From Chloroflexota bacterium (lineage in GTDB: Bacteria > Chloroflexota > Dehalococcoidia > Lucifugimonadales > UBA3495), in NCBI GenBank assembly GCA_028873965.1, contig JAPPMU010000021.1, positions 1-58,735 of the forward strand: a DNA stretch of 58,735 bases, given 5' to 3'. The position numbers and the translations under genes were made by a program. The notes under the pieces are model-generated. The model did no database searches, was not told the origin of the DNA, and saw nothing but the letters and a program-made list of their open reading frames with translations. Position 1 is the stretch's first letter. Each line of letters begins with the position of its first letter. Of this stretch, positions 27,887-36,736 are shown piece after piece.

Positions 27887-27904
27887 TCGTAATCGCAATT
27901 ACGA
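27887..27904 (-). promoter_or_regulatory. 18-bp palindrome upstream of the atp promoter
   Basis: TCGTAAT-CGCA-ATTACGA is a perfect 7-4-7 inverted repeat, 20 bp upstream of the -35 box. The geometry equals that of the Rex operator (TTGTGAA-N4-TTCACAA), matching 4 of 7 bases per arm. It is a likely regulator site; the regulator is unknown. Confidence 0.5.
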
Positions 27905-27967
27905 AAATGCCCCACCGCAAAGGGCAGGGCAGCATTCGTCGGCGCGCCATTAGTACGCATTTGGCAC

Positions 27968-28510
27968 CTACTTGCGCTCAAAGTCTTCCATGTCCAGTTC
28001 GTTGATCAGATCAGTGAAGGCGGACAATCCCTGGAGTTCCTCCTCGGTAACCTCAGCCGGGGCCGATTCTCCTCCCGCTTCTGGCGCAACCGCGGGTTGG
28101 CCGGTTTCCTGGTCCATCGAGATTGCGGCCTTGTCCATCACTTGGTCAGCCACGTAAATCGGAACTTCGGCCCGCACGGCAACCGCCATGGCGTCGCTGG
28201 GCCTGGAGTCTATTTCATGGGTACGGTCGCCGACCCTGACCACGATCTTGGCGTAAAACGTTTCATTCTGAAGATCGTTTACCAGGATGTGTTCGAACGT
28301 TCCGCCCACCGATTTCACCAGGTCAACGAAAAGGTCGTGCGTGAGCGGCCGCGGAACCGACATGCCTTGCATTTTGACCGCGATGGCTTCGGCCTCGGTG
28401 GGGCCAATCCAAATCAACAGGAAAAGCTCAGTGGCCAACTCCTTGAGGACCACCACCCGTTGATAGTTCATCTGGCTGATCCGGATGCTGTCGATTACCA
28501 GTTCACGCAT
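27968..28510 (-). CDS. Bifunctional nuclease family protein (DUF151)
   Basis: The 180-residue protein has the full BFN domain: LWIGPTEAEAIAVKMQGMSVPRPLTHDL, FYAKIVVRVGDRTHEIDSRPSDAMAVAVRAEVPIYV, ending near residue 130. A low-complexity linker and a short C-terminal helix (LSAFTDLINELDMEDF), like that of UVR-motif-containing relatives, follow. Some family members have RNase/DNase activity in plants; the bacterial role is unclear. It lies upstream of the atp operon and has its own promoter-like boxes. Confidence 0.9.
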   Translation of the reverse strand: MRELVIDSIRISQMNYQRVVVLKELATELFLLIWIGPTEAEAIAVKMQGMSVPRPLTHDLFVDLVKSVGGTFEHILVNDLQNETFYAKIVVRVGDRTHEIDSRPSDAMAVAVRAEVPIYVADQVMDKAAISMDQETGQPAVAPEAGGESAPAEVTEEELQGLSAFTDLINELDMEDFERK

Positions 28511-28593
28511 CTCGCTCCATCACTCCAATCAACGCTTCCGGGATGGTGTGGTCGATCACGCCCAAGCGCATTACCAACCAGCAGGCACGCCGG

Positions 28594-28624
28594 ATTGTAC
28601 ACCCGTGAGAGTCGCCGATGTCAA
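28594..28624 (-). promoter_or_regulatory. Probable promoter of the bifunctional nuclease gene
   Basis: TTGACA (28624-28619), a 19-bp spacer and TACAAT (28599-28594) on the minus strand. Both boxes are good; the spacer is longer than the usual 17. Confidence 0.5.
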
Positions 28625-28648
28625 GCGTAAATCGCCCTCTCCGGCAGT

Positions 28649-28704
28649 CCGGCGCGAGTAGCGCCGGCCCCACCGGAAGACGAAGGGCGGGTGTTGTCCC
28701 GCCC
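28649..28704 (-). terminator. Double hairpin after the rsmD-coaD-DivIVA-like genes
   Basis: Two perfect 7-bp stems in tandem: CCGGCGC/GCGCCGG (28649-28667) and GGGCGGG/CCCGCCC (28685-28704). The second starts about 30 nt past the stop of the coiled-coil gene. The short T stretch is weak, so termination may be partly Rho-dependent. Confidence 0.5.
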
Positions 28705-28732
28705 CGGTGATCATTCGATTCGGGCGGACGAT

Positions 28733-29296
28733 CTAGCGGAAGGTTCCGTGGTCGGCCGTTTCTTTCTCATCGCTAGAGTTGGGCGCGAAATCATCTGGCG
28801 ACGGGACGCTTGGGCTCGCGCTGGCGGCCAGCGTCGAACCGGCGAGCATGTCAATACCCTTGCGCACCGAGCCGGTGGCCGTGGTCAATTCCCGCTCCAG
28901 GTCCCGCAAGGTGCGCAGGGCGTAAGCGTCGGCCTGGTTCCGCCGGTTTTCCGCCTCTTGCTCCGCCTGGCTGATCATGCGGCGGGCGGTGGCCTCGGCT
29001 TCCCGCAGAATTTCCTCAGCCCTTCTGCCCAGTTCGTGTTCGTTGAGACGAGTCCGGAAATCCTGTTCGAACTGCTGACGGGCTTGGTGAGCCTCGGAGA
29101 CGGCGGAGGACATTATGTCATCCTTGCGGGACAACATTTCCTCGGCGCGCCTGACCTCCTGCGGGACCGACATGCGCAGCTGGGCTACGAGCTCGCTGAT
29201 CTTGCTCTTGTCGACCATCACGTTGTTGCTGAGCGGCACGGACTTGCTCGAGTCCACCAACAATTCGATCCGGTCGAGAATGCTGTTGATATCTAT
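28733..29296 (-). CDS. DivIVA/ATP-synthase-b-like coiled-coil protein, possible ATA start
   Basis: A 187-residue protein if started at ATA 29296, 176 if at the first conventional codon (TTG 29263). The N-terminal part reads IDINSILDRIELLVDSSKSVPLSNNVMVDKSKI when broken over the start region; the rest is a charged coiled coil (about 40-140) and a disordered Ser/Asp tail. From memory, homologs begin MDI.. in front of a similar LxDxLExL helix, and AAGGGG lies 6 nt upstream of the ATA, so initiation at ATA fits both. The gene follows coaD by 41 nt in the rsmD-coaD cluster. A role in cell-pole or envelope organisation is a guess. Confidence 0.7.
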   Translation of the reverse strand: MDINSILDRIELLVDSSKSVPLSNNVMVDKSKISELVAQLRMSVPQEVRRAEEMLSRKDDIMSSAVSEAHQARQQFEQDFRTRLNEHELGRRAEEILREAEATARRMISQAEQEAENRRNQADAYALRTLRDLERELTTATGSVRKGIDMLAGSTLAASASPSVPSPDDFAPNSSDEKETADHGTFR

Positions 29297-29337
29297 GATG
29301 CCCCCCTTAGCCGGCGGTTCAGATTGCGCGTGAACGG

Positions 29338-29826
29338 CTACCGCTGCGGCAATTGGTATTTTTCCGCCAGGGCCCGAGCCACGTGGTCGGGGACCATACC
29401 GGAGATATCGCCGCCCAATTGAGCGACTTCTTTGAGCAGGCTGGAACTGATGAACATGTGCTCCTGGTCGCTCATCAGCGACACCATGTCGACTTCGGGT
29501 TCCAGTTGTCGGTTCATGAAGAACATCTGCGACTCGTACTCGAAGTCGGGACCGCTGCGGAGGCCCCGGATGATGGCGGCCGCGCCGGCGTCCCGGGCGG
29601 TGTTGACCACCAGACCGTTGAACGGGCGGACCGTCACGTTGGACAGGTCGGCCACCGCTTCCCGCATCAATCCGACGCGCTCTTCGGTGTTGAACAGCAG
29701 GCTCTTGGAAGGGGTGTCATACACGGCCACGATCAAGTTGTCGAACAGCCGGGCGGCGCGTCGAGCCACGTTCAGGTGTCCCATGGTCACGGGGTCGAAA
29801 GTGCCGGGATAAAGGGCGGTTACCAT
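29338..29826 (-). CDS. coaD: Phosphopantetheine adenylyltransferase
   Basis: 162 residues, the normal length. YPGTFDPVTMGH at the N-terminus is the nucleotidyltransferase (T/H)xGH motif, and ISSSLLKEVA near 129 is the second ATP-binding motif. IIRGLRSGPDFEYE is the conserved loop. It catalyses the fourth step of CoA synthesis: phosphopantetheine plus ATP to dephospho-CoA. The ATG at 29826 has GGAG upstream; the longer TTG frame (29853) is less likely. It follows rsmD by 33 nt. Confidence 0.96.
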   Translation of the reverse strand: MVTALYPGTFDPVTMGHLNVARRAARLFDNLIVAVYDTPSKSLLFNTEERVGLMREAVADLSNVTVRPFNGLVVNTARDAGAAAIIRGLRSGPDFEYESQMFFMNRQLEPEVDMVSLMSDQEHMFISSSLLKEVAQLGGDISGMVPDHVARALAEKYQLPQR

Positions 29827-29859
29827 TTGGGGATACTCCAAATTCGTTGTCAACGTAGG

Positions 29860-30459
29860 TTAATTCGCGGCGGCGCGAACGGCGTAGAATCCTACCGCAT
29901 TATCCCCGTAGCTGCGTCGATCAATTTCATGCAGACAATGGATATCGACGGGCAAAGTTACGCGATTGCTGAAGCCGACGACTACTGTAGACTTCGGGTT
30001 GAGCAACCCCGATTGGGCCAGTCGTTCCAGGGTTGGGGTAGGTTCTCCCATTCGGTAGGGTGGATCCAGAACGACGAGATCGTATGAGTCGCTGTCGTTC
30101 GTATTGGCGGCGAGTCTGTTCAACCAATCCAATACTTCAGCGCAGGCAACACGTCCAACGTCGCCGTAACCCGTGAAGTCCAAATTCTCCTGTATCACCC
30201 GGCATTGACGTCGATTGCGTTCCACGAAGTCGGCCCGCATTGCGCCGCGACTGAGCGCTTCGATGCCGAGGCTGCCGGTGCCGGCGTACAGGTCGAGGAC
30301 ACGGCTGCCTTCGACCTTGTCAGGTTGCAGAATGTTGAAAATCGCGGATCTGACCCTCTCGGTTGTAGGTCGCACTCCGTCCACCGCCGCCCCGATCAAC
30401 GGGAGGCCTCTGGACGCGCCGCCGGATATCCTCATTGAGCGTGCTTTGCGTGGTGGCAT
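29860..30459 (-). CDS. rsmD: 16S rRNA (guanine-966 N2)-methyltransferase RsmD
   Basis: The 199-residue enzyme has the SAM site VLDLYAGTGSLGIEALSRGA (about 53-72) and the catalytic VLDPPY (about 130-135). The N-terminal RPTTERVRSAIFNIL is typical. It methylates G966 of 16S rRNA. The start is uncertain between ATG 30459 and ATG 30435 (MRISGG); neither has a strong ribosome binding site. The rsmD-coaD pair is a common bacterial arrangement. Confidence 0.93.
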   Translation of the reverse strand: MPPRKARSMRISGGASRGLPLIGAAVDGVRPTTERVRSAIFNILQPDKVEGSRVLDLYAGTGSLGIEALSRGAMRADFVERNRRQCRVIQENLDFTGYGDVGRVACAEVLDWLNRLAANTNDSDSYDLVVLDPPYRMGEPTPTLERLAQSGLLNPKSTVVVGFSNRVTLPVDIHCLHEIDRRSYGDNAVGFYAVRAAAN

Positions 30460-30574
30460 TGTAAAACCGCTCGTGCCGCAGTTGACGAATGCTGTGGCGA
30501 CAAATTTCGGGGCTTTTACGTCTTATTCCCCTGACGCGGCCCAGTATATCGCCGGTTCGATAGAACGAGTCTGC

Positions 30575-30603
30575 TTGCCCGGCCCGGGGCCCTGTGCTAC
30601 CAT
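30575..30603 (+). promoter_or_regulatory. Probable promoter of ribF
   Basis: TTGCCC (30575-30580), a 17-bp spacer, and TGC-TACCAT with an extended -10. It gives a ~105-nt leader to the ATG at 30714. No FMN riboswitch motif is seen in that leader. Confidence 0.4.
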
Positions 30604-30713
30604 CCATTGCGCTAATTCACGCCGCAATTGGGTATGACGCGGGCCCCGGTCGGGCGCTCGTTCAGGTGCGGCCAGTTCTCGTATCTGCCAACTCAACCCG
30701 CTGCCTGGACGCC

Positions 30714-31700
30714 ATGCTCTCCTCGGACAATCCAACTTCAGGAACTCCGGGCCGGGGCGCCTTCCATCAGGCATTGGCCGACGCTGCTCCGCTGCACGAC
30801 GCGGGCACGGTCGTCACCATTGGCGTGTTTGACGGCGTGCATCGGGGACACCGCCACCTCCTGCGCCGCATGTTGGAGCTGGCTGAACCCCCGCTGATCC
30901 CCACCGTCATCACTTTCAGCAACCATCCCGCGGAAGTGGTGAACCCGGAACGCACCGTAACCAAGATCATCACTCCCGAAGAAAAGATCCGGTTGCTGCA
31001 CGACGCCGGAATCGAGAGCGTGATCTGCGTCGAGTTCACCAACGACATCGCCAACCTGGACGCCAACGAATTCACGCACATGCTGGTCGATTGCCTCCAC
31101 ATGCGCGGCATCGTTACCGGCCCTGACTTTGCCCTGGGGCGGAACCGCAGCGGCAACCTGGACTACTTGCAGCGGCGGGGCGCCGCGCTCGGTTTCTGGG
31201 TGGAGACGGTGCCTCCCCTGGAGCTGGAAGGCGTCACTGTGCGCAGCCGCCGGGTCCGCAACGCTCTGTCCGACGGCAACGTGGACGGCGCCGAGTTCCT
31301 GCTGGGGAGGCCCTACGCCACCGACGGCATTGTGGTGCACGGCGCCAAGATGGGTCGCCAGCTGGGGTTCCCCACCGCCAACATCATTCCCATTGCGAAC
31401 TTCGTGATCCCGGCCGACGGCGTGTACGCTACCTACGCCACCGTGAACGGCGTGCGACACATGGCGGCCACCAGCATCGGCGTGCGACCCACCTTCGGCC
31501 TCAGCCAGCGCCTGATCGAAGCGCACCTGCTGGACTTCTCGGACGACATCTACGACGAAAACCTGAAGCTCGAGTTCGTTTCCCGATTGCGTGGGCAGGA
31601 GACCTTCGACGGCATCGATGCCCTGATCTCCCAGATGAACCGAGACGTGGCAAACGCCCGTTTGGTGCTCGAGCAGCACGACCGGCAGGAAAACGCCTGA
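30714..31700 (+). CDS. ribF: Bifunctional riboflavin kinase/FAD synthetase
   Basis: The 328-residue protein makes FMN then FAD. Its N-terminal FAD synthetase has GVFDGVHRGH (about 38-47, the nucleotidyltransferase motif) and the RSRRVRNALSDGNVDGAEFLLG block near 180. Its C-terminal kinase has GRQLGFPTANI (about 216-226) and GVRPTFG near 258. The ATG at 30714 lies after the promoter; the longer frame to 30594 has no ribosome binding site. It is divergent from rsmD. Confidence 0.95.
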   Translation: MLSSDNPTSGTPGRGAFHQALADAAPLHDAGTVVTIGVFDGVHRGHRHLLRRMLELAEPPLIPTVITFSNHPAEVVNPERTVTKIITPEEKIRLLHDAGIESVICVEFTNDIANLDANEFTHMLVDCLHMRGIVTGPDFALGRNRSGNLDYLQRRGAALGFWVETVPPLELEGVTVRSRRVRNALSDGNVDGAEFLLGRPYATDGIVVHGAKMGRQLGFPTANIIPIANFVIPADGVYATYATVNGVRHMAATSIGVRPTFGLSQRLIEAHLLDFSDDIYDENLKLEFVSRLRGQETFDGIDALISQMNRDVANARLVLEQHDRQENA

Positions 31701-31739
31701 TCCGCCGGTCATCACTGACCAACAAAGGCGAGGTGAGCG

Positions 31740-32960
31740 TTGACCAGCCAAGTCCAGATTCCCGACAACCTGTCCACCATCACGCGGCGCGGCGTGAGCC
31801 GGATCATCTCCGAGGAAGAGTTCACTGCCATGCTGCGGCGGGGCACGCCGCTGCGTCTCAAAATGGGTTTCGACCCCAGCCGGCCGGATATCCACCTTGG
31901 GCATGTCGTCGGCCTGCGCAAGCTCCGCCAGCTTCAGGATCTGGGGCACCAGGTCATCCTCATTGTTGGCGACTGGACCGCGCAGATCGGAGACCCGTCG
32001 GGCCGTTCGGCGACGCGCACCATGCTCACCCACGCCGAGGTGCTGGAAAACGCCGAATCGTACATGCGTCAGTTCTTCAAGGTGGTTGACCGCGATCGCA
32101 CCCAGGTGGAATGGCAGAGCCAATGGTTCGGTGAATTCACCCTCGCCAACGTCATCGAGCTCACCAGCCGGTTCACCATCAACCAGTTCCTCCATCGGGA
32201 GGACTTCGCCAACCGCTACTCGCAGAACCAGCCCATCGCCATCACCGAGATGCTCTACCCGTTGATGCAGGCTTACGACTCCGTCGTCATCGAGTCCGAC
32301 GTGGAGTTCGGCGGCACGGACCAGATGTTCAACCTGCTGGTCGGGCGGGAATTGCAGGGCATGATGGGCCAAACTCCGCAACAATGCTTCATGATGCCCA
32401 TCCTGGTGGGAACCGACGGCGTGCAGAAGATGAGCAAGAGCCTGGGCAACTACGTGGCTTTGGAAGAACCGCCGCAGGAAATGTACGGCAAGCTCATGTC
32501 CCTGCCCGACGAGTTGATCGCGTCATACTACGAGTACCTCACCGACGTGCCGGACGCTGACATCGCCGAAATGACCCACGCCATGGAGTCCGAGACGGCC
32601 AACCCCATGGACTTCAAGAAGGGACTGGCCCATCGCATCACCACCACCTTCCACGACCGCAGCGCAGCCGACTCCGCACAGTCCCAGTTCGAGCAGGTGG
32701 TGCAGCGCCGAGACCTGCCGGATGAGATGCCCGAAGTGGCACTGTCCGAAGTGTCCGGCCTTCCGATCCACCGGCTGCTGGTGCAGACTGGCCTGGTCAC
32801 CAGCAATGGCGAAGCGCGCCGCCTGCTGAGTCAGGGCGCGGTGGAGTTGATTCGGACGGATGGGGAACGAACGACCGCCACCATGGGCGACGAACCCCAC
32901 CTCAGCCCCGGCGACGTGGTGCGCGCAGGGCGACGGCGGTTCGTGCGGGTGGTCGGGTAG
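31740..32960 (+). CDS. tyrS: Tyrosyl-tRNA synthetase
   Basis: The 406-residue class I synthetase has the HIGH-like HLGH (about 52-55), KMSKS at 230-234, and the S4 RNA-binding domain at the C-terminus (LLVQTGLVTSNGEARRLLSQGAVEL). The tyrosine-pocket segment IVGDWTAQIGDPSG is of the TyrZ-like type. It starts at TTG 31740, with a GGCGAGGTGAG box. The gap from ribF is 39 nt. The genes downstream belong to the accessory island. Confidence 0.95.
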   Translation: MTSQVQIPDNLSTITRRGVSRIISEEEFTAMLRRGTPLRLKMGFDPSRPDIHLGHVVGLRKLRQLQDLGHQVILIVGDWTAQIGDPSGRSATRTMLTHAEVLENAESYMRQFFKVVDRDRTQVEWQSQWFGEFTLANVIELTSRFTINQFLHREDFANRYSQNQPIAITEMLYPLMQAYDSVVIESDVEFGGTDQMFNLLVGRELQGMMGQTPQQCFMMPILVGTDGVQKMSKSLGNYVALEEPPQEMYGKLMSLPDELIASYYEYLTDVPDADIAEMTHAMESETANPMDFKKGLAHRITTTFHDRSAADSAQSQFEQVVQRRDLPDEMPEVALSEVSGLPIHRLLVQTGLVTSNGEARRLLSQGAVELIRTDGERTTATMGDEPHLSPGDVVRAGRRRFVRVVG

Positions 32961-33001
32961 ACCCGGTGTTAATTGCTCGCCGCAAATGGGACGATGTAGC
33001 G

Positions 33002-33862
33002 ATGCCAGACCACAAAGTGAACTACCTAAAGAAGTGGGACGATTTTCTGGCTGATTACCAGCTGGATAACTCGATGACGGAAGAATTTGACGATGTTGCG
33101 GGCGATCTTGACAACCTGCTGGATTGGGACGATGAGGTCGATGGCTCGAACTCAGACGGGTTCGAGTGGGACGAACCGGAACCACTGGTAGAATTCGATG
33201 GTGAACTCCAGCGGCCGATTTACGTCATGGATGACAATGATGATAACGAATTAGTTATTGAGTTGAGAATTAGCCAGTGGATTTCCGCAATATACGCTGC
33301 CAGTGCCATTGACCGATATCTGATTTTGGAACTGCTGAAAGGGCTTGGATATAATCGCATCCGACGCTGGCTACCGTGGCTGAATAAACAGCAGTGGACG
33401 GGAGAAAGTCTGCTGCTGTTCTTACGGTTTCGGATGCGCTGGGAGTTAAGCCCGCACTGGTGGGAGTGTTCATATTGGGATTGGCGTGTGCGCTGCTGGT
33501 ATCCGACGCGCCACCGATACAGCCTGACACTGGATGAGACCTATGAATTGGTACATCGCCGTCTTGATTGTAGTCCCAACGAAGTGATCGATGAAACTTG
33601 GTTGGGCGATTGGCTGGAGCTGGCCTTGTGGCGGCACGGCTTTCGTTCGTTCGCGTCTTTTGCGGTGTTTCGTGCCGGGTTCGCGGGCGGTGGTAACTGG
33701 CAGCAGCATATCGAATGGTATGCCACGGATGACTTGAGCAGTAATGAAACAGGCCCACAATGGAACAACGGCTATCGTCTTCATCGCTACGGGCCGCCGA
33801 TATGGTTCGCCGAACAGAATTGGTTCGATCCCGGCGAATGGCACGATAATCTGGGTTGGTGA
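33002..33862 (+). CDS. Unknown acidic, Trp-rich protein of the two-gene island
   Basis: A 286-residue protein I do not recognise. The first ~75 residues are very acidic (Asp/Glu-rich; FDDVAGDLDNLLDWDDE). The C-terminal two thirds are unusually rich in Trp (for example HWWECSYWDWRVRCW, and repeated W..W near the end). No catalytic motif is obvious. It precedes the helicase by 33 nt in the same strand, in a stretch of lower GC than its neighbours, which suggests a shared horizontally gained module. The start could also be GTG 32966, 12 codons earlier. The acidic N-terminus could mimic DNA or block a positively charged surface; this is speculative. Confidence 0.55.
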   Translation: MPDHKVNYLKKWDDFLADYQLDNSMTEEFDDVAGDLDNLLDWDDEVDGSNSDGFEWDEPEPLVEFDGELQRPIYVMDDNDDNELVIELRISQWISAIYAASAIDRYLILELLKGLGYNRIRRWLPWLNKQQWTGESLLLFLRFRMRWELSPHWWECSYWDWRVRCWYPTRHRYSLTLDETYELVHRRLDCSPNEVIDETWLGDWLELALWRHGFRSFASFAVFRAGFAGGGNWQQHIEWYATDDLSSNETGPQWNNGYRLHRYGPPIWFAEQNWFDPGEWHDNLGW

Positions 33863-33895
33863 AAGCGTTGCCCAGCAAGTGCAGGAGGCACTGCT

Positions 33896-36736
33896 ATGAT
33901 CAGTAATCAACCGACAAGCACCCATGTCCCGGTAAATGGGTGTTGCGTAATCCATGTTGACCAAGGACGCTATCCTAAAACCCGAGGCATAGTTATCGGC
34001 CATGACAACACAGGGCAGGTTGCCTCTGTAAAGGTGAGGTGGGGCAACGTAGGGGCAATAGAAACGCATCCGGTATCGGAACTACGCTGCGGGTTTCGCA
34101 TGGACCATACGGTGCAAGATAGTCCGAACTCCAACACGCGCCGGACGTTGGGCCCCGGCACGGTTCTAGAGGTTAAGACCATCGCCGGACATGAGCAGGT
34201 CGTCGTAAAGCTGCACAACAGCGGTGAAATTCGCTCACTGCCATATCAGAACTTGGTACTAATCAACCGGGCTGCCCCTGCTTCTGATAGTGCAGAGCGC
34301 TTCCGCCTAAAGGCGCTTGCCTACGCCCTGGATTCCTGGAATCAGGTCACTGGAGCTCTGGACCGTTTTGACGTTGACCCGCTGCCGCACCAGATTGACT
34401 TGGTGCATCGGATTACGACTTCTGACCAACACAACTGGCTGATTGCCGATGACGTAGGCTTGGGAAAAACCATCGAGGTGGGGCTCCTGTTAGCTGCGAA
34501 AAAGCGGCAACGGAAGGGGCGGCGGGTGCTGGTAGTATCTCCGGCGGGAATGGTGCAGCAGTGGAAAGACGAAATGCAGGACAAGTTCAATGAGGCCTTC
34601 CGCATCTATGGTCAGGATTTCTACGTGGAGCGCCCTTTGGACTGGGCAACCCACAATTACGACAAAGTAATCGTCTCGATTGACCGGGCTAAATCTGATC
34701 ACCACCTGCCGCTGTTCGTTGCTTCGAACCCGGAACCTTGGGACGTAATAATTTTTGACGAAGCTCACCATTTGAGCAAAATCACCGGGCAGGCTGTTAC
34801 GCAACGTTACCGTCTCGCCGAAAGGTTACGGCAGCTAACGGACGAGTTCGTCTTCCTGAGTGGCACCCCACATCAGGGAAATCATGAGCAGTTTGCCAAC
34901 GTTCTGAAATTGCTCCGGCCCGACATGACGCGCCGGCTGGCCGACATTTTTATCGATCCGTCAGTAGTTGCGGAAATTGTGCTCCGTAACCGTAAGAGCC
35001 AGGTTACTGACGCCCAAGGCAATTTCCTGTTCCGGGGCCAAGATACGCGGCGAATCGAAGTACCCTTATCCGAAACCGCTTTTGCTTTCGACGCCGGGCT
35101 TCAGAATTATCTGCGCTACGGCTATGACGCCGCCGCAATTGGTGGCAATACAGGTCGGGCCATCGGGTTCGTCATGACCACCTATCGCAAGCTGGCGTCA
35201 TCGAGCATCGCCGCTATTGAGCGGGCTTTGCAGCGTCGTCTCCTCCGGTTGCAGGGCGGTGGCGGAAGCGCAACAACGCTTTTTGATGACAATCTGGACG
35301 ACGATGCTTTCCTTGACGGTACAGACGGCACTGACAATCTGGATGATATCGCGGACATCCCCGCGGCTCCCTTCTTCGACAATGAGCAGTCTCAGGTTGC
35401 CAGTTTGCTGGAAACAGCGGGAATGGTCAAAGCTGATGACCACAAGATGCAACAATTTCTCTCCGAAATCGTCGATCCGCTACGCGAGCAGGGCGAACGG
35501 TTGCTGGTATTCACTGAGTATCGCGCTACGCAGGAGTACCTGGCAGCGGAGTTGAAAAAACGCTACCCGCAGAGCGGGGTTGTCCAAATCAACGGCAGCA
35601 TGAACCTAATGGAGAAAAGGCGTAACATCGGCCAGTTCAACGAAAGCGCGCAATTTATGGTCTCTACAGAGGCCGGCGGCGAGGGCTTCAACTTGCATGA
35701 GAACTGCCATGTCCTAGTCAACTATGACCTGCCGTGGAATCCGGCTCGGTTAGTGCAACGGGCCGGACGTCTTTACCGCTACGGACAGCAGGAAAGAGTC
35801 ATTGTGTTCAACCTCCTGGCGAATGACGGCTTTGACAGTCAAGCTTTGGGGAAAATGCTGGATCGGGTTGAACGCATCGCAGCGGACATGGCCTCTGTCA
35901 GTACAGAGTTCAGGGAAGGTCTGCCGGACGAAATAATTGGCGAGCTGCTGGAGCGAGTTGACGTAGCGGCTATTCTGGCCGCTAACCGAGATATGGACGT
36001 AGCTCGCACAGATGCCGAAATTGAAGCGGCAGTAGACCGAGCCCGCGAGTCTCAAACGCAGCAGGAACAACTCTTCTCCAGAGTTGCCGGGTTTGACCCG
36101 AAAGCAGCGGCGGCACTGACCGGCTTCAACTCTGAGGATGTACTCGCATTTTTGAAAGGGATACTCCCATTCAAGGACATACGCATCAGGGAGCGGCTGT
36201 ATAATGGGCGTGTGCTGGAGTTGGAGTTGCCGGCCGCAATGCGCGGCGTGTACTCGGAGTTCGGCAACAGCTTCGTGGTACGGGTCACAGCCAGCCGCGG
36301 GCCGGAAATGCGCCGCGCTCGCGCCATGCCTATGGACTTTGCTAGTCCGTTCTTCACCGACCTTGTTGACTTCGCCCAATCGACGGAGTTCAAAGGGGAC
36401 AGTGCCACTCTGGTTGGTTCTGAGCCAGGTGTACTAGGCATCTACAAATTGCGTTGGCAAAACGACCAGGGAGTTCCCAACGAAGAACAGCTGTTGCCGG
36501 TTTTTCTACCCGCTGGTGGCCGACAAACCGTCACCAACCCCGACTTTTTCTCTGACTTGCTTGTTAACCCGGCGGTCAATAGCGCGCAGTCCAATTCGCT
36601 CAGCCCCAGCGACAGGCGGGAGCTATTGGCAATGCTCAAGCAGCGTGCCGACGCCGAACTGGGCAATCGCTGCACCGAGCTGCGCCACCCCAACGACATC
36701 GTGTTGCTAGCGGAGGTCCACATCACAACGGGCTGA
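33896..36736 (+). CDS. SNF2-type helicase, RapA/HepA-like
   Basis: A 946-residue protein. N-terminal residues ~15-125 look like two small SH3/Tudor-like barrels (CCVIHVDQGRYPKTRGIVIGHD; GPGTVLEVKTIAGHEQ), as in RapA. The helicase core follows: Walker A DDVGLGKT (about 184-191), DEAH in IIFDEAHH (about 287), motif III LSGTPHQG (about 321), and the C-terminal lobe with STEAGGEGF and RAGRLYRYGQQ. A C-terminal domain of ~250 residues has no family I know. The start has AGGAGG. It may act with the Trp-rich partner in DNA defence or in transcription recycling. It differs from DISARM's DrmD: no methylase, DrmA or DrmB nearby. Confidence 0.8.
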   Translation: MISNQPTSTHVPVNGCCVIHVDQGRYPKTRGIVIGHDNTGQVASVKVRWGNVGAIETHPVSELRCGFRMDHTVQDSPNSNTRRTLGPGTVLEVKTIAGHEQVVVKLHNSGEIRSLPYQNLVLINRAAPASDSAERFRLKALAYALDSWNQVTGALDRFDVDPLPHQIDLVHRITTSDQHNWLIADDVGLGKTIEVGLLLAAKKRQRKGRRVLVVSPAGMVQQWKDEMQDKFNEAFRIYGQDFYVERPLDWATHNYDKVIVSIDRAKSDHHLPLFVASNPEPWDVIIFDEAHHLSKITGQAVTQRYRLAERLRQLTDEFVFLSGTPHQGNHEQFANVLKLLRPDMTRRLADIFIDPSVVAEIVLRNRKSQVTDAQGNFLFRGQDTRRIEVPLSETAFAFDAGLQNYLRYGYDAAAIGGNTGRAIGFVMTTYRKLASSSIAAIERALQRRLLRLQGGGGSATTLFDDNLDDDAFLDGTDGTDNLDDIADIPAAPFFDNEQSQVASLLETAGMVKADDHKMQQFLSEIVDPLREQGERLLVFTEYRATQEYLAAELKKRYPQSGVVQINGSMNLMEKRRNIGQFNESAQFMVSTEAGGEGFNLHENCHVLVNYDLPWNPARLVQRAGRLYRYGQQERVIVFNLLANDGFDSQALGKMLDRVERIAADMASVSTEFREGLPDEIIGELLERVDVAAILAANRDMDVARTDAEIEAAVDRARESQTQQEQLFSRVAGFDPKAAAALTGFNSEDVLAFLKGILPFKDIRIRERLYNGRVLELELPAAMRGVYSEFGNSFVVRVTASRGPEMRRARAMPMDFASPFFTDLVDFAQSTEFKGDSATLVGSEPGVLGIYKLRWQNDQGVPNEEQLLPVFLPAGGRQTVTNPDFFSDLLVNPAVNSAQSNSLSPSDRRELLAMLKQRADAELGNRCTELRHPNDIVLLAEVHITTG

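Noticed and set aside
30604..30713. FMN riboswitch in the ribF leader
   Set aside because: The leader is ~105 nt, and I see none of the conserved RFN-element blocks.
30738..32384. A 548-residue ORF antisense to ribF and tyrS
   Set aside because: It spans two unrelated, clearly real genes and their gap and has no recognisable domain.
33002..36736. A DISARM defence system
   Set aside because: The helicase could recall DrmD, but no methylase, DrmA, DrmB or DrmC is present. The N-terminal domains look like RapA.
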